From Hybos culiciformis (Eukaryota; Arthropoda; Insecta; Diptera; Hybotidae): a DNA stretch of 64,000 nt. The stretch is from contig OZ023273.1 in assembly GCA_964007475.1 (NCBI GenBank), forward strand, positions 148,649,308 to 148,713,307, read 5' to 3'. Positions within the stretch are counted from its first letter, which is position 1, and every line of letters begins with the position of its first letter. The notes beneath the pieces were generated by a model that saw only the letters and a program-made list of their open reading frames with translations, ran no database searches and was not told where the DNA came from. A program made the translations under genes and the position numbers. Below are positions 15,356-28,150 of the stretch, one piece after another.

Positions 15356-15808
15356 TTTTCAGAAAAACAATTTTCAAAATAACTATTCCTAGAATTTTTT
15401 TTTCGGAAAACAACAAAATGCGGAAAGTTGTAGAAGGCACTCGTCTCTTGCTATAGATAAAATATTTAATTATGTATATTCATTAGCATTGATAAAACGC
15501 GTTTTCGAGAATCAATTTTTGTTAACCGATTATAGTTGATAAAAAAAAAAGTTCAATAAGATTTAAATAATTTGTGTTCAAAAGTTGATGAATTAACAAA
15601 TGGTGAATTAACCAGAACTAATTCAGTATTTTTTGGTAATTTACTTACTTATAATTCTGGCATTTGTTGCTGGGCATTTTTTGCTGGGTTATTTATTGAA
15701 TGATAAAGTTCGAATGAATCATAGTTTGATTGTAAACTAAAAAGTATTTGAATATGTTTCCGTCGTATAATTGTCGTTAAGGATAATTTCTAAGAATTGT
15801 TTTTCTGG
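15356..15808. repeat. Imperfect inverted repeat, possible TIR-element remnant
   Basis: The left arm around AGAAAAACAATTTTCAAAAT (15356-15389) pairs imperfectly with a right arm around AAGAATTGTTTTTCTGG (15781-15808). Extra short TTCTCAGAA-type units lie upstream (15300-15345). Low complexity makes chance similarity possible, and I found no target duplication. Confidence 0.35.
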
Positions 15809-17880
15809 TAATTATTTTTGTTCGAAATATTTTTCTATAAATTTTTTGTCGTGTTGAATCTATTTGGTATATTTTTATCTGAATCGGAATGTTCGACTTA
15901 TGTTGTATTGTAAGGACACAGTATTTTTTTTTTTTTAATTTTATTAGTTTTATGTATTATATGCAATCAAACATCAGTACAAGATAAGACAAAACAACTT
16001 TGATGTATATAAATATTTTACATCTGTAATGTACGTTGCATTTCAATTTGTAACGCATTTGTTTACTTTTAGATATGGTAATCATATAACACTTTCCTAG
16101 TCCGCAAGTACAACATACTTTTATTACTTCATGGTATTAATTACATTATTTCGTTCATTATTTCTCAACAATTTTTAGTTAAGTCACATTTAGTGTGGAT
16201 ATTTATTAGTGTGGATATTTATAAACTCACTTTATCCTAAACCCTTTCATTTTTGTAAACGAACAAAATTATAAATGTGAAATATTACCTGAAAAAATAA
16301 TCTTGAACTTCGTCGTATTTACATATAAGCTTTTGAACATATTATTTATGTATATATAAAAAATACATTATATATATTTGAGAGGTCATAGTTTTAAAAA
16401 TATTTTAATGTGGGTACCGGTTACTGTGGTCCTGTATATGTAATACGATATATGTAGGAGTTTTTTATTACAAGATTTTTAGTGACTAAATTAATGCTTC
16501 TGCTAAGTGTTTTTGGTTTCTACAGGATGTTCCTTAATTATTTCATTATTAATTTACCCCAGTATCAAAACCGATTTAACCAAAAGCTAAAGTAACTAAA
16601 AAATACTTTAGGGTTCAGTTGATTAAAAGAAAGCTGATTGACTGACAATAAAATTATTAAAAAAAAATTATGAAAATAAAAAGATCGGATTAAAAAACAA
16701 GCCAGTTTTTAAAACACAAATTTTGTGCATACTGTAAATAATGAATAAAGTATTACAGATTTATATGCTTTTATATTTATATAATAATCATATAATTAAC
16801 TATAATTGCCTAAAGAAAATGAACATTATAATTTTTTTTATTTTAAATAAATTGGGAATTAATCTTTAATTTTGACATATCCAAATAAAAATAAATATTC
16901 GTAAAAGATTTTGTGTTTTTTTTTTTTTGGTTGCATAATTACTTTAATTAACTGAACCATAAAATGTGTTGTTATTTCATTTTAATTGTAAATTAAATAA
17001 ATTAATTTTAAGGTAATTCGCATTTATTTTTAACTCTTTATCCAGCTTAAAGAGAAATATATTGTTTATTTGAGGTCAATTAAATTTGAATTTAAAAGTG
17101 TATTACATGTTCAATCACGGATATGACTATTGATAATTCCGAATAATTCTCCTAATAAACAACAGGAAATTATTTCATGGGACATCTATTTTATTAACAG
17201 TTGATAACAAAAATGGTTGAGTTCTTTAACATTTATAATATCATTTTTATACATTTTTGTTTATATTCTCATACCAGTTATCCTGGTAAAAAATTCACAT
17301 GGTGATCTTGTACATTTGTTATAGTCTTATTAAAGTTTATTTTTTTCAAGAGTTGATAAAATAAAAATCTTAAAGACATTTCTTTCAAAATAGAAATGAA
17401 AAATAACTACAATTATGGTAAGATTGAAAAATATATAACTTTTTTTTTTTTCTCATTATTTACTAACATAATAATATATATAAAATATAATGTACGTTAA
17501 TACGCTTTTTTACGGAAGTATGCACATTTTATTATACAGATAAATTCGTTAAGACAATATTTATATATGTATAATATTTTTCCATGATTTTTTAAAAACA
17601 AAAACATTTTAAAGCTATTAAAATTTCATTTTTTTTTTACTGCCAAAGGATGAAAATATAATCAAAAAAAAAATTTTTTTTTCTCATTTTATTTACAAAG
17701 ATACGAAGAGTTATGTGAAAATATACATCATATGAAAAAAAAAAAGTTATAATAGTGTTTAATATAAGTATATTTTATCTTTAATAAACTAAGATATTGA
17801 AAAAATAATAAGATTTTGAGAAAATATGATGTAAAAGATTATGATAGAATAAAATTTTAAAAGCTTAAAAGCTGTCTAAA

Positions 17881-18126
17881 TTAACTGAGAAAAATAGTAC
17901 GATATATCAAAATGAAATTGAGTTTGGATGTTTTATTTAATATTTTTAATACATTTCTAATAACATCAGGTGAGTTAACCTTTTTTTTGTATCTTAAAAA
18001 TAAAATTAATTGCATTATTTGTCTTGTTGTTAAAAGAAACTTATTTTCCTTTAAATTTGTATATAAATATTCTTTGGCACAATAAACTCCGCGTCCAACT
18101 TGGTATATAACATATGTCTCTAGCAA
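17881..18126 (-). other. Unassigned 81-codon open frame, weakly protein-like
   Basis: On the minus strand this frame starts at TTG rather than ATG and reads LLETYVIYQVGRGVYCAKEY, then LYTNLKENKFLLTTRQIM and RYKKKVNSPDVIRNVL. Its residue mix (Gly, Cys, Asp, Pro, Arg spread along it) is less poly-A/T-like than the other chance frames. A neighbouring frame just upstream, with LPDLKETKIARDICYIPSWT, is also open for a while, as one might see in a frameshifted old transposase gene. I do not recognise a family. It may be chance or a dead mobile-element gene. Confidence 0.15.
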
Positions 18127-19672
18127 TTTTTGTTTCTTTGAGATCCGGTAGACTATTTATCGACTGCGGATTCTGAATTTAGAGACCGTTGAAAATTCTG
18201 CATCGAATACGAATATTACTCGTCAAAATTTGGCTTTAAATGTCCAAGAGATATTGTGAGCCTGATTAATTTCGTTAAAAAAAGGAAAAAAATATAAAGT
18301 GAAAAACAATATCAATATCATCATTGAAAACATTACAATATTTAGTATATATATAATGTATGTTAAATTGTTGTACACAACCATAAAGCAATTTTATTAG
18401 TGAAATTTTAGTTCCTGTTTCCGATGCCTTAAGCCTATAACCTCAGGATTCAAAATGATTCAACTGTTTCTAACAGATAATTTATTTGATATAAGCTTTT
18501 ATTTATAGAAACCGCAATATATACATATTCCAAATTATATTATATTAAGATAAGTAATCATAAATTATAAAACATTGTTTTCCCGAGGTTTTTCCTTCTT
18601 TTGTTTATCAGCACAAAAAATGTTTTTTTCTCTATTCAAATCACTAAATGTGTCATTTGCCTATATAGGTATATAAAACACACAATTCCATTTTTATTAA
18701 AAAATAAACTTTAAATGCACCGTATTCAAATTAATTTCTTTGAGTTTTTAATGCAATTATTGATTTTATTGCAAAAAGAATTTAATTGTTCAACAAATTT
18801 GAAATTATCATGAAAGGTGAAGTATATTTATATTATGTATATTTATATATGAATATGAATACATATAGCATATAAGTATACATGTTATAGTTATTTCTTT
18901 CACGATATTTCAAAAGTATTATATGGAAATTCAAGAGAATAATCATTAGAAAATATACTATAATCTATATGGAATAAAATTAAAATCGTATAAAATTATA
19001 TAAAAATGAAAGAAAATGAATTCGATTCCATTAAAATTAATTTCTTTTGAAACAAAATAAAATTATAATATATAAAAATACTATGTAAAAAACTCAAATT
19101 CAGATAAAACTAAAAATCAAATAAATTGTAGGGATCATGATTCTCTTTAAACTCAAAGAATATTTAATTATGTAATTCATGTTAATTTAATTTAAAAAAA
19201 AAAAATTTTTAACTTATAAGAAGCCATATCAACAGCTGAGTGAATAGAATAGTTGTTAAAGTTTCATTCCAGCACTTGGAATGAAATCAAAAACTCAGCA
19301 TAGATGAATACCAAACAATAATAAAAGAAAATTTTTCATATAACATTTTTAGCCCATTTTTTGACAAAAAATAAAAAATCAAACATTATATAGTCAATAG
19401 AAATTCCAAATCGATTTTGTATCCTTGAATGCCAAATATGAGCAATCTACTTTATTTTCACCTCGGGTAAAAGCTGAGATTCTACAATTGCGGGTTTAGG
19501 ATCCATTCAAGAGTCTGATCAATTTTGATATAAAATTTATGATGAAAATTAGCTTAGCTAGAACAATTCTCAGACTCTGGTTCGGAATGTGGTCCGGATT
19601 TTGATGACAATTGTTATATTTGTATATGATCTGTATCTAAATGGTGTTTATATTGTATTTAAGGAGCCTTAA

Positions 19673-19926
19673 ATTTATTTAAGCTGTAATTGTGACCAAT
19701 TTATCTTAAATGTATAGTATTTTAAATCAAAATGTTGAAATCCAGCCCCATAATTCATTTACGTCAATATTTTGATTTATAATTACGTATTTATAATTTC
19801 AAAAATAAATACGTAATTATAAATCAAAATATTGACGTAAATGAATTATGGGGCTGGATTTCAACATTTTGATTTAAAATACTATACATTTAAGATAAAT
19901 TGGTCACAATTACAGCTTAAATAAAT
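19673..19926. repeat. Perfect 122-bp-arm inverted repeat with 10-nt loop
   Basis: The arms 19673-19794 and 19805-19926 are exact reverse complements by my reading, with loop AATTTCAAAA. The arms contain a GGGGCTGGAT core that stands out from the AT background. Transcribed in either direction, it would form a long, fully paired hairpin. The complete identity of the arms in such AT-rich DNA implies a very recent origin, selection or gene conversion, or an assembly or library fold-back artefact. I do not recognise it as the end of a known element. Confidence 0.96.
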
Positions 19927-21095
19927 AGAAGTGGAATTGATAAAAGTGGAAACAAGTGAAAATTAATTAATAATTGATAATAAATTAATATTTTTCATAA
20001 ACAAAATGTAACAAGTTGCTGATATTACAGATTTTTAAAATCTCAAATCTATTCAAATATAATTCTTTTTTTTATCTTTGTTATACTTTTAATTCCAAAT
20101 AAATAAATTCAATCGATTTGATTTTAACCTTTTTTTTTTTTCTGTTCAATATAAAATCCCTATTTGACTTTATTAGCTTTTGATACATGCAAAATGAACT
20201 AAATATTTTTCATAACAAAATAAAAGTAAATTTTGAAGTTATTTATCAATTTATTTGAAAACTAATGAACCTGGTGAAAATTTAACAATAAAGACAAAAA
20301 TATATATATATTTTATTATTCGTAATATCACAAACAAAAAATATAGCTGACTCTAATTTGTGATCCCTTTGGTGCAATTTTTGTTATATTTACAAATTCA
20401 CTTATTTATTTTTTTCAAAGGCAAATAAACAATATCCCGAGATGCAGAGATGTATATTCTGTGTGTGTAAATATACAATTAATGTGAAGAAATCTGGAAA
20501 AAATATCTATTTTTATATTGTATGACTCTTATGCCTCCGGAGAGTCGGACGATGTGCAAAATATATGGAGAGTGATGAATTCAAACATCGCATTGGCGCG
20601 CGTATTCTAATGGGTCTAATAGATCAAAATAAAAAGTAATCAAATATTTCTGATTTTTCTGTAATTGATACCGATCTGCTTCCTTTATAGAACTTGCATT
20701 TTTTTTTAAATTTTTTAAAAATAGACAATTCAGAATAAAGAGATTCACAACAAAATACCAAATTTTTAATTTAAACTATGAAAATTCATTGTATGAATAA
20801 TTTACTCTTTTCTTGTAGACTAACTTTTGCTCTTTCTCAGAATAATTGACTCTCTTTTAGAAAGAAATTAAAATGTTATGTTCTAATAAAATTTTAAATC
20901 CATAAAACAGATTTATGTCAATTTTTTCAAAGCATATAGAAAATATTCATATTTTACTTGTATTTCAATTAATGATCACTATTTATATTTTCATGATTGA
21001 AAATACTGATGCAATAAATTCAGAAAATTTAGTTTAATTGAAAAACTAGAGTAATAGGTATATTGTGTATATATATATATATAGTGTATTGTATA

Positions 21096-21328
21096 TCACA
21101 CTCCTAAAATAATACTGTTGTAACTCCCAAAAAAAAAGGTTCTGTCTTGTTCCTTTTATATTTTTAAACCTGTTTTGAATGGAATCCTGTCGGAATTTTC
21201 ATCGCTTTCTGTTGTTAGCCAATAACAATAAAAAATGAACATTGTCTTAGAAAAAGGACGTATTTTTGTATACAATTAACTCAAAAAATAGGTTTGGAAG
21301 TTACGACAATATTATTCTCCGTGTGCGA
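21096..21328. mobile_element. Probable 233-bp MITE with TA flanks
   Basis: Inverted ends of 33 bp match at 25 positions by eye: TCACACTCC...ATAATACTGTTGTAACT at the left and the complement of AGTTACGACAATATTATTCT at the right. Further inner blocks (CTTGTTCCTTTT and AAAAAGGACG) also pair weakly. A TA dinucleotide stands at both borders, which would fit a Tc1/mariner-type insertion, although TA is very common here. There is no coding capacity. Confidence 0.65.
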
Positions 21329-23491
21329 TAAATGTTGAACTAAAGGCGCCAATTTTCGATAAATGGATGAGTTTCTTTTTCTTGTTATTAACAGAGATAG
21401 TGTAGATGAGTATACTACAGATAATGAAATATATAGCATTATTGATATTTTGAATAAATTAGAAGTTGATAACTTTTATAAAAGTCTGTATATGGATGAC
21501 CAATGATGCATTCCAATTAGATATTTAATTAAACAAAAAAAAAAAACAATTTTCAATTTCATTTAAAATACATATAACTTTAAGAATACCTATAAGTATT
21601 AATTTTGAACCTTAAGTACGTTGAAATTAAACTATATATAAATTTATAGTTTTAAAACTATTTTGATGTTAAGTGATAAAAAATAAAAATTAAAAATTAT
21701 TTTAATTGAACTGGGTGATATTGTGGTTGATTTCAAATTTTAAATGGATTTAACATGGTTTTTTTTATTATATTTTATTTTTGGAAATTTTTGATTTTAA
21801 AATAAAATTCTATAGTTTTATTACCTAACCAACTATACATACACAAAAAGTTAAAACTACTAAAAAATAATATAAATTTTATGGGGTTTATTATGAAAAA
21901 TTGTATAGAATCAATGAAAATTTGACTTAACAGTACTAACTATATGTAATTTTTAAAGCATCCTTTTTGAATTACATGTACAGATATATTTGGATTGTTG
22001 AGATAAATATTTCCACAAAATAATATTGAAGTAAAACTTGAACATCGACATCAATTAATTTCTTAATTTTTGTAATGTATCTTAAAATGTTTCATGAAAT
22101 AATTTTTTGTTTTCTATTTAAAAATTTCAAAGTATCTATTTGACAAAATTTAATTATGTCATTTGAATTAGTTTAGATAGTATCTAAATTTATAAAATAT
22201 GAAGCACAATTTCAAAATGTATCAAAGTACTTTTTAAAAGAAAAACTTTAAATACCAAGCCAGTGAGCCAACTAAAAATGATGCATGTCAAAAGCATTAA
22301 TTTTAGAGCTCTCATCTATTCGTGCTCAATGTATAATATATTTATTTTTTAAATTGAACTATTTTTAAAGATTAATCTTGTTAATGAAATTCTGTTTTCA
22401 GTCAAAAGAGAATTTTTTAGAAATTTTATATAATATTGAAGCCATTTAATACCATCAATAAAATATACAAGTTATAAATATGGATGAGATAAAAAAAAAA
22501 TAGTTAAAAATATATTTGTATTATTAGTTTTTTTTTTTCATTGATGTTATTGACCTAAGCATCATCCCCAAAATATAACCAAATAACATTGTTTTGGGGT
22601 GCAAACTAAATATATATATAGTAAAAATTATTGCAATGTTTGAATTTATTTAATTTTATGACAAAAACAAATTTTTTTTTTCCAGACTCATATTATATTT
22701 TTAGGATACATATAAATTTTCCAGGATGATTCATCTTGTTTAATTTTTATTTTTTCATTTTTAGTTATATTTTTTTTTTTTTGTAAACTGATAGTTGCAA
22801 CATTGATAGAAAAAATAAGAATGTTTTTTTTTTCAATTCTTGATAAATATTTACTTGGAAAATAAAAATAAATATATTATTCTCCCCCAAAAAAAAATTT
22901 TTTTAAGAAAGTATTAAATTAAAGTTACATGCAGGCGATTTGTAATTGAAATCTCTGAAAAAATAAAGGAGTAAAATAAACACTATGAATTTAATGTGTT
23001 TGTCAGCATCTGAATGTGTGGAACAAAGAATAGAGTATGTGATCCAAAAAATGGAAATTTTAAATTTATTTTTGGGCTTGAAATTCTAGTTCTTAAAAAC
23101 TTAGTTTTATTATTTTTTTAAAAAAATTGTTGCTAAATTTTAATTATATATTTTTACTACAACAACAGGAAATTTATAAATAACCCGCTAAATGAGGATG
23201 CATTTAAATTATTAAGGTTTTATTTTAATTTTAGATATTTATATTTAGAATATTTGGGAACCGATAGAATTATATATACTTAAGATCCTTCAACTGATTT
23301 CAATAATTTAGGTATTATTATATTAAAAAGAATTAAAAATTTCCTTTTGTATTGTGCAGGACAATAATTAATTTGAACCCATAAACTTAATTATATACTC
23401 TTTTCATACAGATTTATTATTGATAAAGGAAAAAATTGGAAACGATTCTATTTTAAACCATTCGGATATAAAAATAAAATCATCAATTAGA

Positions 23492-23626
23492 AATTTGTCA
23501 CAATGACTGGATGAATTAGATATAAATCCATTTATTGTGAAAATTTATTTCAATACAATTTTATTCTAAATGGAATATTGAACTTTTGACCCATCATTAT
23601 AAGTCATAAATAAATTGTGACAAATT
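23492..23626. repeat. 13-bp perfect inverted repeat spanning 135 bp
   Basis: AATTTGTCACAAT at 23492 is exactly inverted as ATTGTGACAAATT at 23614. It could be the ends of a tiny MITE, but no target duplication is evident. Confidence 0.4.
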
Positions 23627-26600
23627 ATTAAATCTACAGTGAATTTCGTTTTTATGCGTTAAATTTTATCATTAAAAAAAATTTTATTTTTGTAGGTTGA
23701 TACGTAAATATATATTTTAAATCTAAATTTACGCAAATTGGTCTTAAAATAGGATTGAATTTTTTCTTTTGTTTGTTCTTGCGAAAGGTTTTATTTGTTA
23801 ATAACAACGGAAAGTTAGAATGAGTATATACTGGAATAAAATTTTGTAAATCAAGAATTTCGAATCTTTTAAGTACACACTATATCTTTTTCTCGAATTA
23901 AATTTTTTCTTGAAGAAATACTTTTTAACTATATACTAAAATGAAATTGATAACTATCTTCCAGCTTTACTTTACTTAAGTGTATATTTCCAATTGTAAT
24001 ATTTGTTCAATAACATAATCAATATTTTATATTTAAATGTAAGCTCAGCTTAAGAGATTAAATTTAAGTTATTACCTTTTAAACATAATTTTAATTTGAA
24101 TATGATAAAAAAAATGTTTGGATTCAATATGGGTATTTAATTAGGAATTAAAAATGCATTTTGTTAAATTAAACCTTAAATTAAACCTTAAAACTGTAGC
24201 TTCAATTTTAAATTATAACTATACATTTATTATTTCTAAACATTGAAATATTTTTATTAATTATTTAAATTTCTAATTAATGGATTGTTTGATTATATTT
24301 ACATCGAATAAACTTATTTATAATTATTATTTCATTTATGTTATTTCATTTTAAAATGTGATATTTCAGTGGTATAATTAGAGACTATTATATACCCAAC
24401 AGATCTGCCAATAGTTAAGCCAGTTGTGCCAGGATATGAAAAGAAAAATTTTAAACCATCAATTAAATGTTAAGGAAAAAAAAAACAAATTATAATACTG
24501 AAAAATGTTAATAAAGCTATACTAAAAATATTTTCCACGATAAAACAAGTTAAAAATTTGAACAGATAAAAATAAATTTTTTTTTCATGAAATTTAATAC
24601 ATTTTCTTTCATTATGGATCAAAAAACAATCAATTTTATTTTTTATTTATTAATTTTCGCAAATCATTATTAATTTTTCAGTTTTTTTTTTTTTATATTT
24701 ATTATAAGTAACACAAAGCGAATTATACATTGACCTTATTTAATATATATTTAATATATAATTATTTAAACATCAAACAACATGAAACCCATATTATTAA
24801 TAATTTCATTTAGAAAAATAAAGGCCTTCAGAATAAATGTGTCTTTGAAATTTGAACACTAATACCTTGTTCGCATCCGAAACTGTCTTGTCTTTTAGTA
24901 GCGGAAATTTCCACTTTTTCGCCGCAGATATTCTTATTTTTAAAGTTTTGATAATAAATATAATATTTAATAATAATTACATTTTAAATTTGTATTCATT
25001 ATATACAATTATTTGATTATTTCAGTGTAATATTAATTTTATACGTAATATATACACGTCAAGCAAATTAGGCTTTACAATTTTTTTATAATTAAAAGTA
25101 AATAAGAAGTTAAATTTAAACCAGAACAGAGCTTTTTCCGAAGAATTTCGATTATCTTTTACATTCAAAATAAAATGAATTAAAAAATTAAAATAAATTG
25201 AATTAACATCATATATGGGGACAATGTTAGTTATCAACTGATGAGGGTGATTTTAGACAAATGTGTGCCCGTATTTAAGAATTCACTGTTCTTTTCTATG
25301 TGTTACAACAATTAACAGATTGCCGAATCAATAAATATTTATAAAAAATATTAAAAATGATTTGTAATTTGAATATATTGATAATGACAAATTTAATTTT
25401 TTTTTTTATATTAATTTAATATAAAATATTTTAAAATGTTAAAAAAAATAAATAAAATATATTTATTTTGAATAATTTCTACTCTGCAGGAGAGTACGTT
25501 TGGCACACACTTAAATAAGACTGAGAACTAGAAAAAAAACCAAATTTAACCGAACAGAAAAACCAAAATTAATAAAGCCAGGAACAATTCTTTCAAAAAT
25601 ATTTTTAAAAAAGAATCACATTCTGTATTTTTAATAAAAAAAATTTCAAAATAGTATCATCAAATAAAATTCTAATCTAGAAATTTATCCTTTCATTGCA
25701 AGAATAAAAATAAATTGCTAAATTAACATATATAGCTTTTCATTTGAAAATTTTATCAAATATTATTCCTGGAAATAATAATGTGAAAACATTATTAAAA
25801 AAATTTAAAATTTTTGTATGTTCAAATTATGAAAAAATTTGATTATTTCTTATGAATTTATTTTTTTGTTTGTTTAATACAAGGTTGTTTTTTTTTTTTG
25901 TATACCAAATTCATATTGAATTTTTATTTTATTTTCTTTTTTCAATTAATAAAAATATTCCAAATTTTTTATTTCCAAATCTCACATGCATATGTAATAA
26001 TAAAGTTATTCCAAAGAAAAATTTTATCTTAACAGAATTTGAAAATTTTCAAAAATTTGATATCATAATTATATGCATTTTATTCTTCCGACCCGCTCTT
26101 ATTTTCTTATTTTGATATTCTAGTAGCACTCCTCTCCTCATTTGTATATTTTTTATGTAAAAAAAAAAACAAAACAAAATTTTGCAAATTAAAAAACTTT
26201 TTTTCCTTCTAATATTGATTAAATGCTAAATTTTCAAATAAGCAATTTTTATTTATACTAATACATAAAAAACATAAAAAAAAGAAAACAAAAAAATCTT
26301 CGTCGAAGTATAAATCGAATGGGGATATACGGTTTTTTTTAAAATTAATTTCCAAAATGCTTATCATCAAAAACGCAGAAACTTTACCAATAAATGCAGT
26401 ATTAATCAAAATGAACATTTTTTAATAAATATTCATGAACAAAATATAAAAATAAAATTTTACCGATTTTTTTTTTGTTTTTTTATTCTCTGCAAATTAA
26501 ATATTATGTATTTATTATTTAAAATGATGAAAAAATTCGATGACATTCAAAACCATAAAACTCAATTGCAAACAAAAAAAAGAAGAAAAACAACAAAAAA

Positions 26601-28025
26601 AAATGAAAATAATATTAAACTTTTCCTTTTGTTTTTTTTTTATTTTCTCCGTGGTTAACTGAAACGAGTTCTTCTGAACAAGAAAAAAAAGTTAAAATTA
26701 ATAGATTCATGCGGTTGTTCATCATTCAAACCAAACAAACATAAAAAAAAAATTGTTAAAACAAAATTTATTTCAATCTTTGATTTTTTTTATCTAAACC
26801 CTCTTTCAGATGATTATGAGAGTATGCGATGAGTAACGAAGAGAGAAAGTGTAAGCGATGAGACGAAGATACTGTATGAGAGATACTGTATGCGAGATAA
26901 TCCATAATGTTAATTTTTTTTTCACACTATCACTATCCTATCACAGAATTCAGTATCCCGAGTTCATTATTTCAGTATCCCAAATACTAAAATCGGCAGT
27001 TCCCACTTTGAAAACTGCAAATCATGGGAAAAGTATTAAATTATAAATAAATATATTTTGCTATATCTTAGATTTGGGTAATTGGGAAAGTTGAAAATTT
27101 ACTGATTCTTTTTTTAAAAAATGTATACTTAAATTATTAATATCAACAAAATTAGTATGGAAATGAGAAATAACTGTTACCACCTTCATCCTTAAATTTT
27201 ATTGTATATGATTTAAAAAAAAATGTATATAATAATTTATCTTTTTTGCAGAATATTATTAAAATTACTTTTGCAACCTCACCCTTCATATAATAGAATA
27301 ATATTAGACTCTTGTTTAACAAATTCATTGTTATAAAAAAAAAAAAAAATTATGTATAAGTTTTACCCCATTTATATTTTACAAGAAAAAAAAATGTAAT
27401 TCCAATTTTATCGGAATAAACAATAATTCATAAAAATGTTAACATAATTCTATAACAAGAGAGGAGGACTTACATAAAAGTATAAGGATTTTCAAAAAAC
27501 AAAAAAAAAAGTATTATTTTATGAATAAATTTTTAAGAGTTAATCGATTGTAATCAATCAAAAATATGATAATAAATTTTCAATAAAATTAAGAGTAAGA
27601 GACTAGAAAATATAGCTTCTTAGAATTTGTTTTTTTTTTTTTTTTGGCTCGTTAGTAAGTTAAGTATAAAATATTTTACATTATTTTTTAATGTTCAAAT
27701 AATGTTAAAATAAATTTATAATAATTTTATTATTAACTTATGTTCCATGACGTATTTATAGGAAGATTAATAAGTCATATTATTGTTATACAGAGTTTTG
27801 GTTTTTTTGAGAATTAACAAAAAGTATAATGTTAAAAATTATGGACTCTTATACAGATAATGGTGATATAAATAGCACACTTGTATTTTAAATTTTTTTT
27901 GTACCAAATTCTGGCAGTTTTTTTTCTCATTTAAAACATAATTTTTGATATGTATTTAAAAAAAAATTTGTTTTAAGGGAAAATTTTAGATAATTTAAAG
28001 ATAGATTTATGGCTTATTAGTTCAC

Positions 28026-28150
28026 TGAAAAAAAAGATAATTGCCGTAGCATAATTTCTGTATTTCCCTAGTCGTTTAGGTCAAATCGAACTAATCGAAC
28101 TAATAAAAGATAAGCTATGTGTCATAGTAAGGAAAAATAGCTAATAACTT
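28026..28150 (+). repeat. Dispersed repeat, copy 1
   Basis: This is one of three similar stretches of about 110-130 bp in the window. Its order of blocks is GAAAAAAAAGATAATTGCCG, then ATAATTTCTGTA, CTAGTCGTTTAGGTCAAATC, GAACTAATAAAAGA, GCTATG and a final AAAAATAGCT. The same order of blocks recurs near 35942 and 44220. I do not recognise the family. The internal GAACTAATC is duplicated here. It is probably an old, diverged short interspersed element or MITE. Confidence 0.55.

Larger units (their letters stand above)
13183..19672. other. Gene-free AT-rich stretch
   Basis: I see no supported gene. It contains the imperfect inverted repeat at 15356-15808, a small GAGTAGGA/TCCTACTC hairpin at 15064-15089, a short direct repeat TAGTGTGGATATTTAT near 16192, and the doubtful minus-strand frame at 17881-18126. 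Confidence 0.55.

Noticed and set aside
26858..27046. 62-codon frame starting MRRRYCMRDTVCEII
   Set aside because: The start lies in short GAGATACTGTATG direct repeats that create the Arg/Cys pattern. The rest shows no family.
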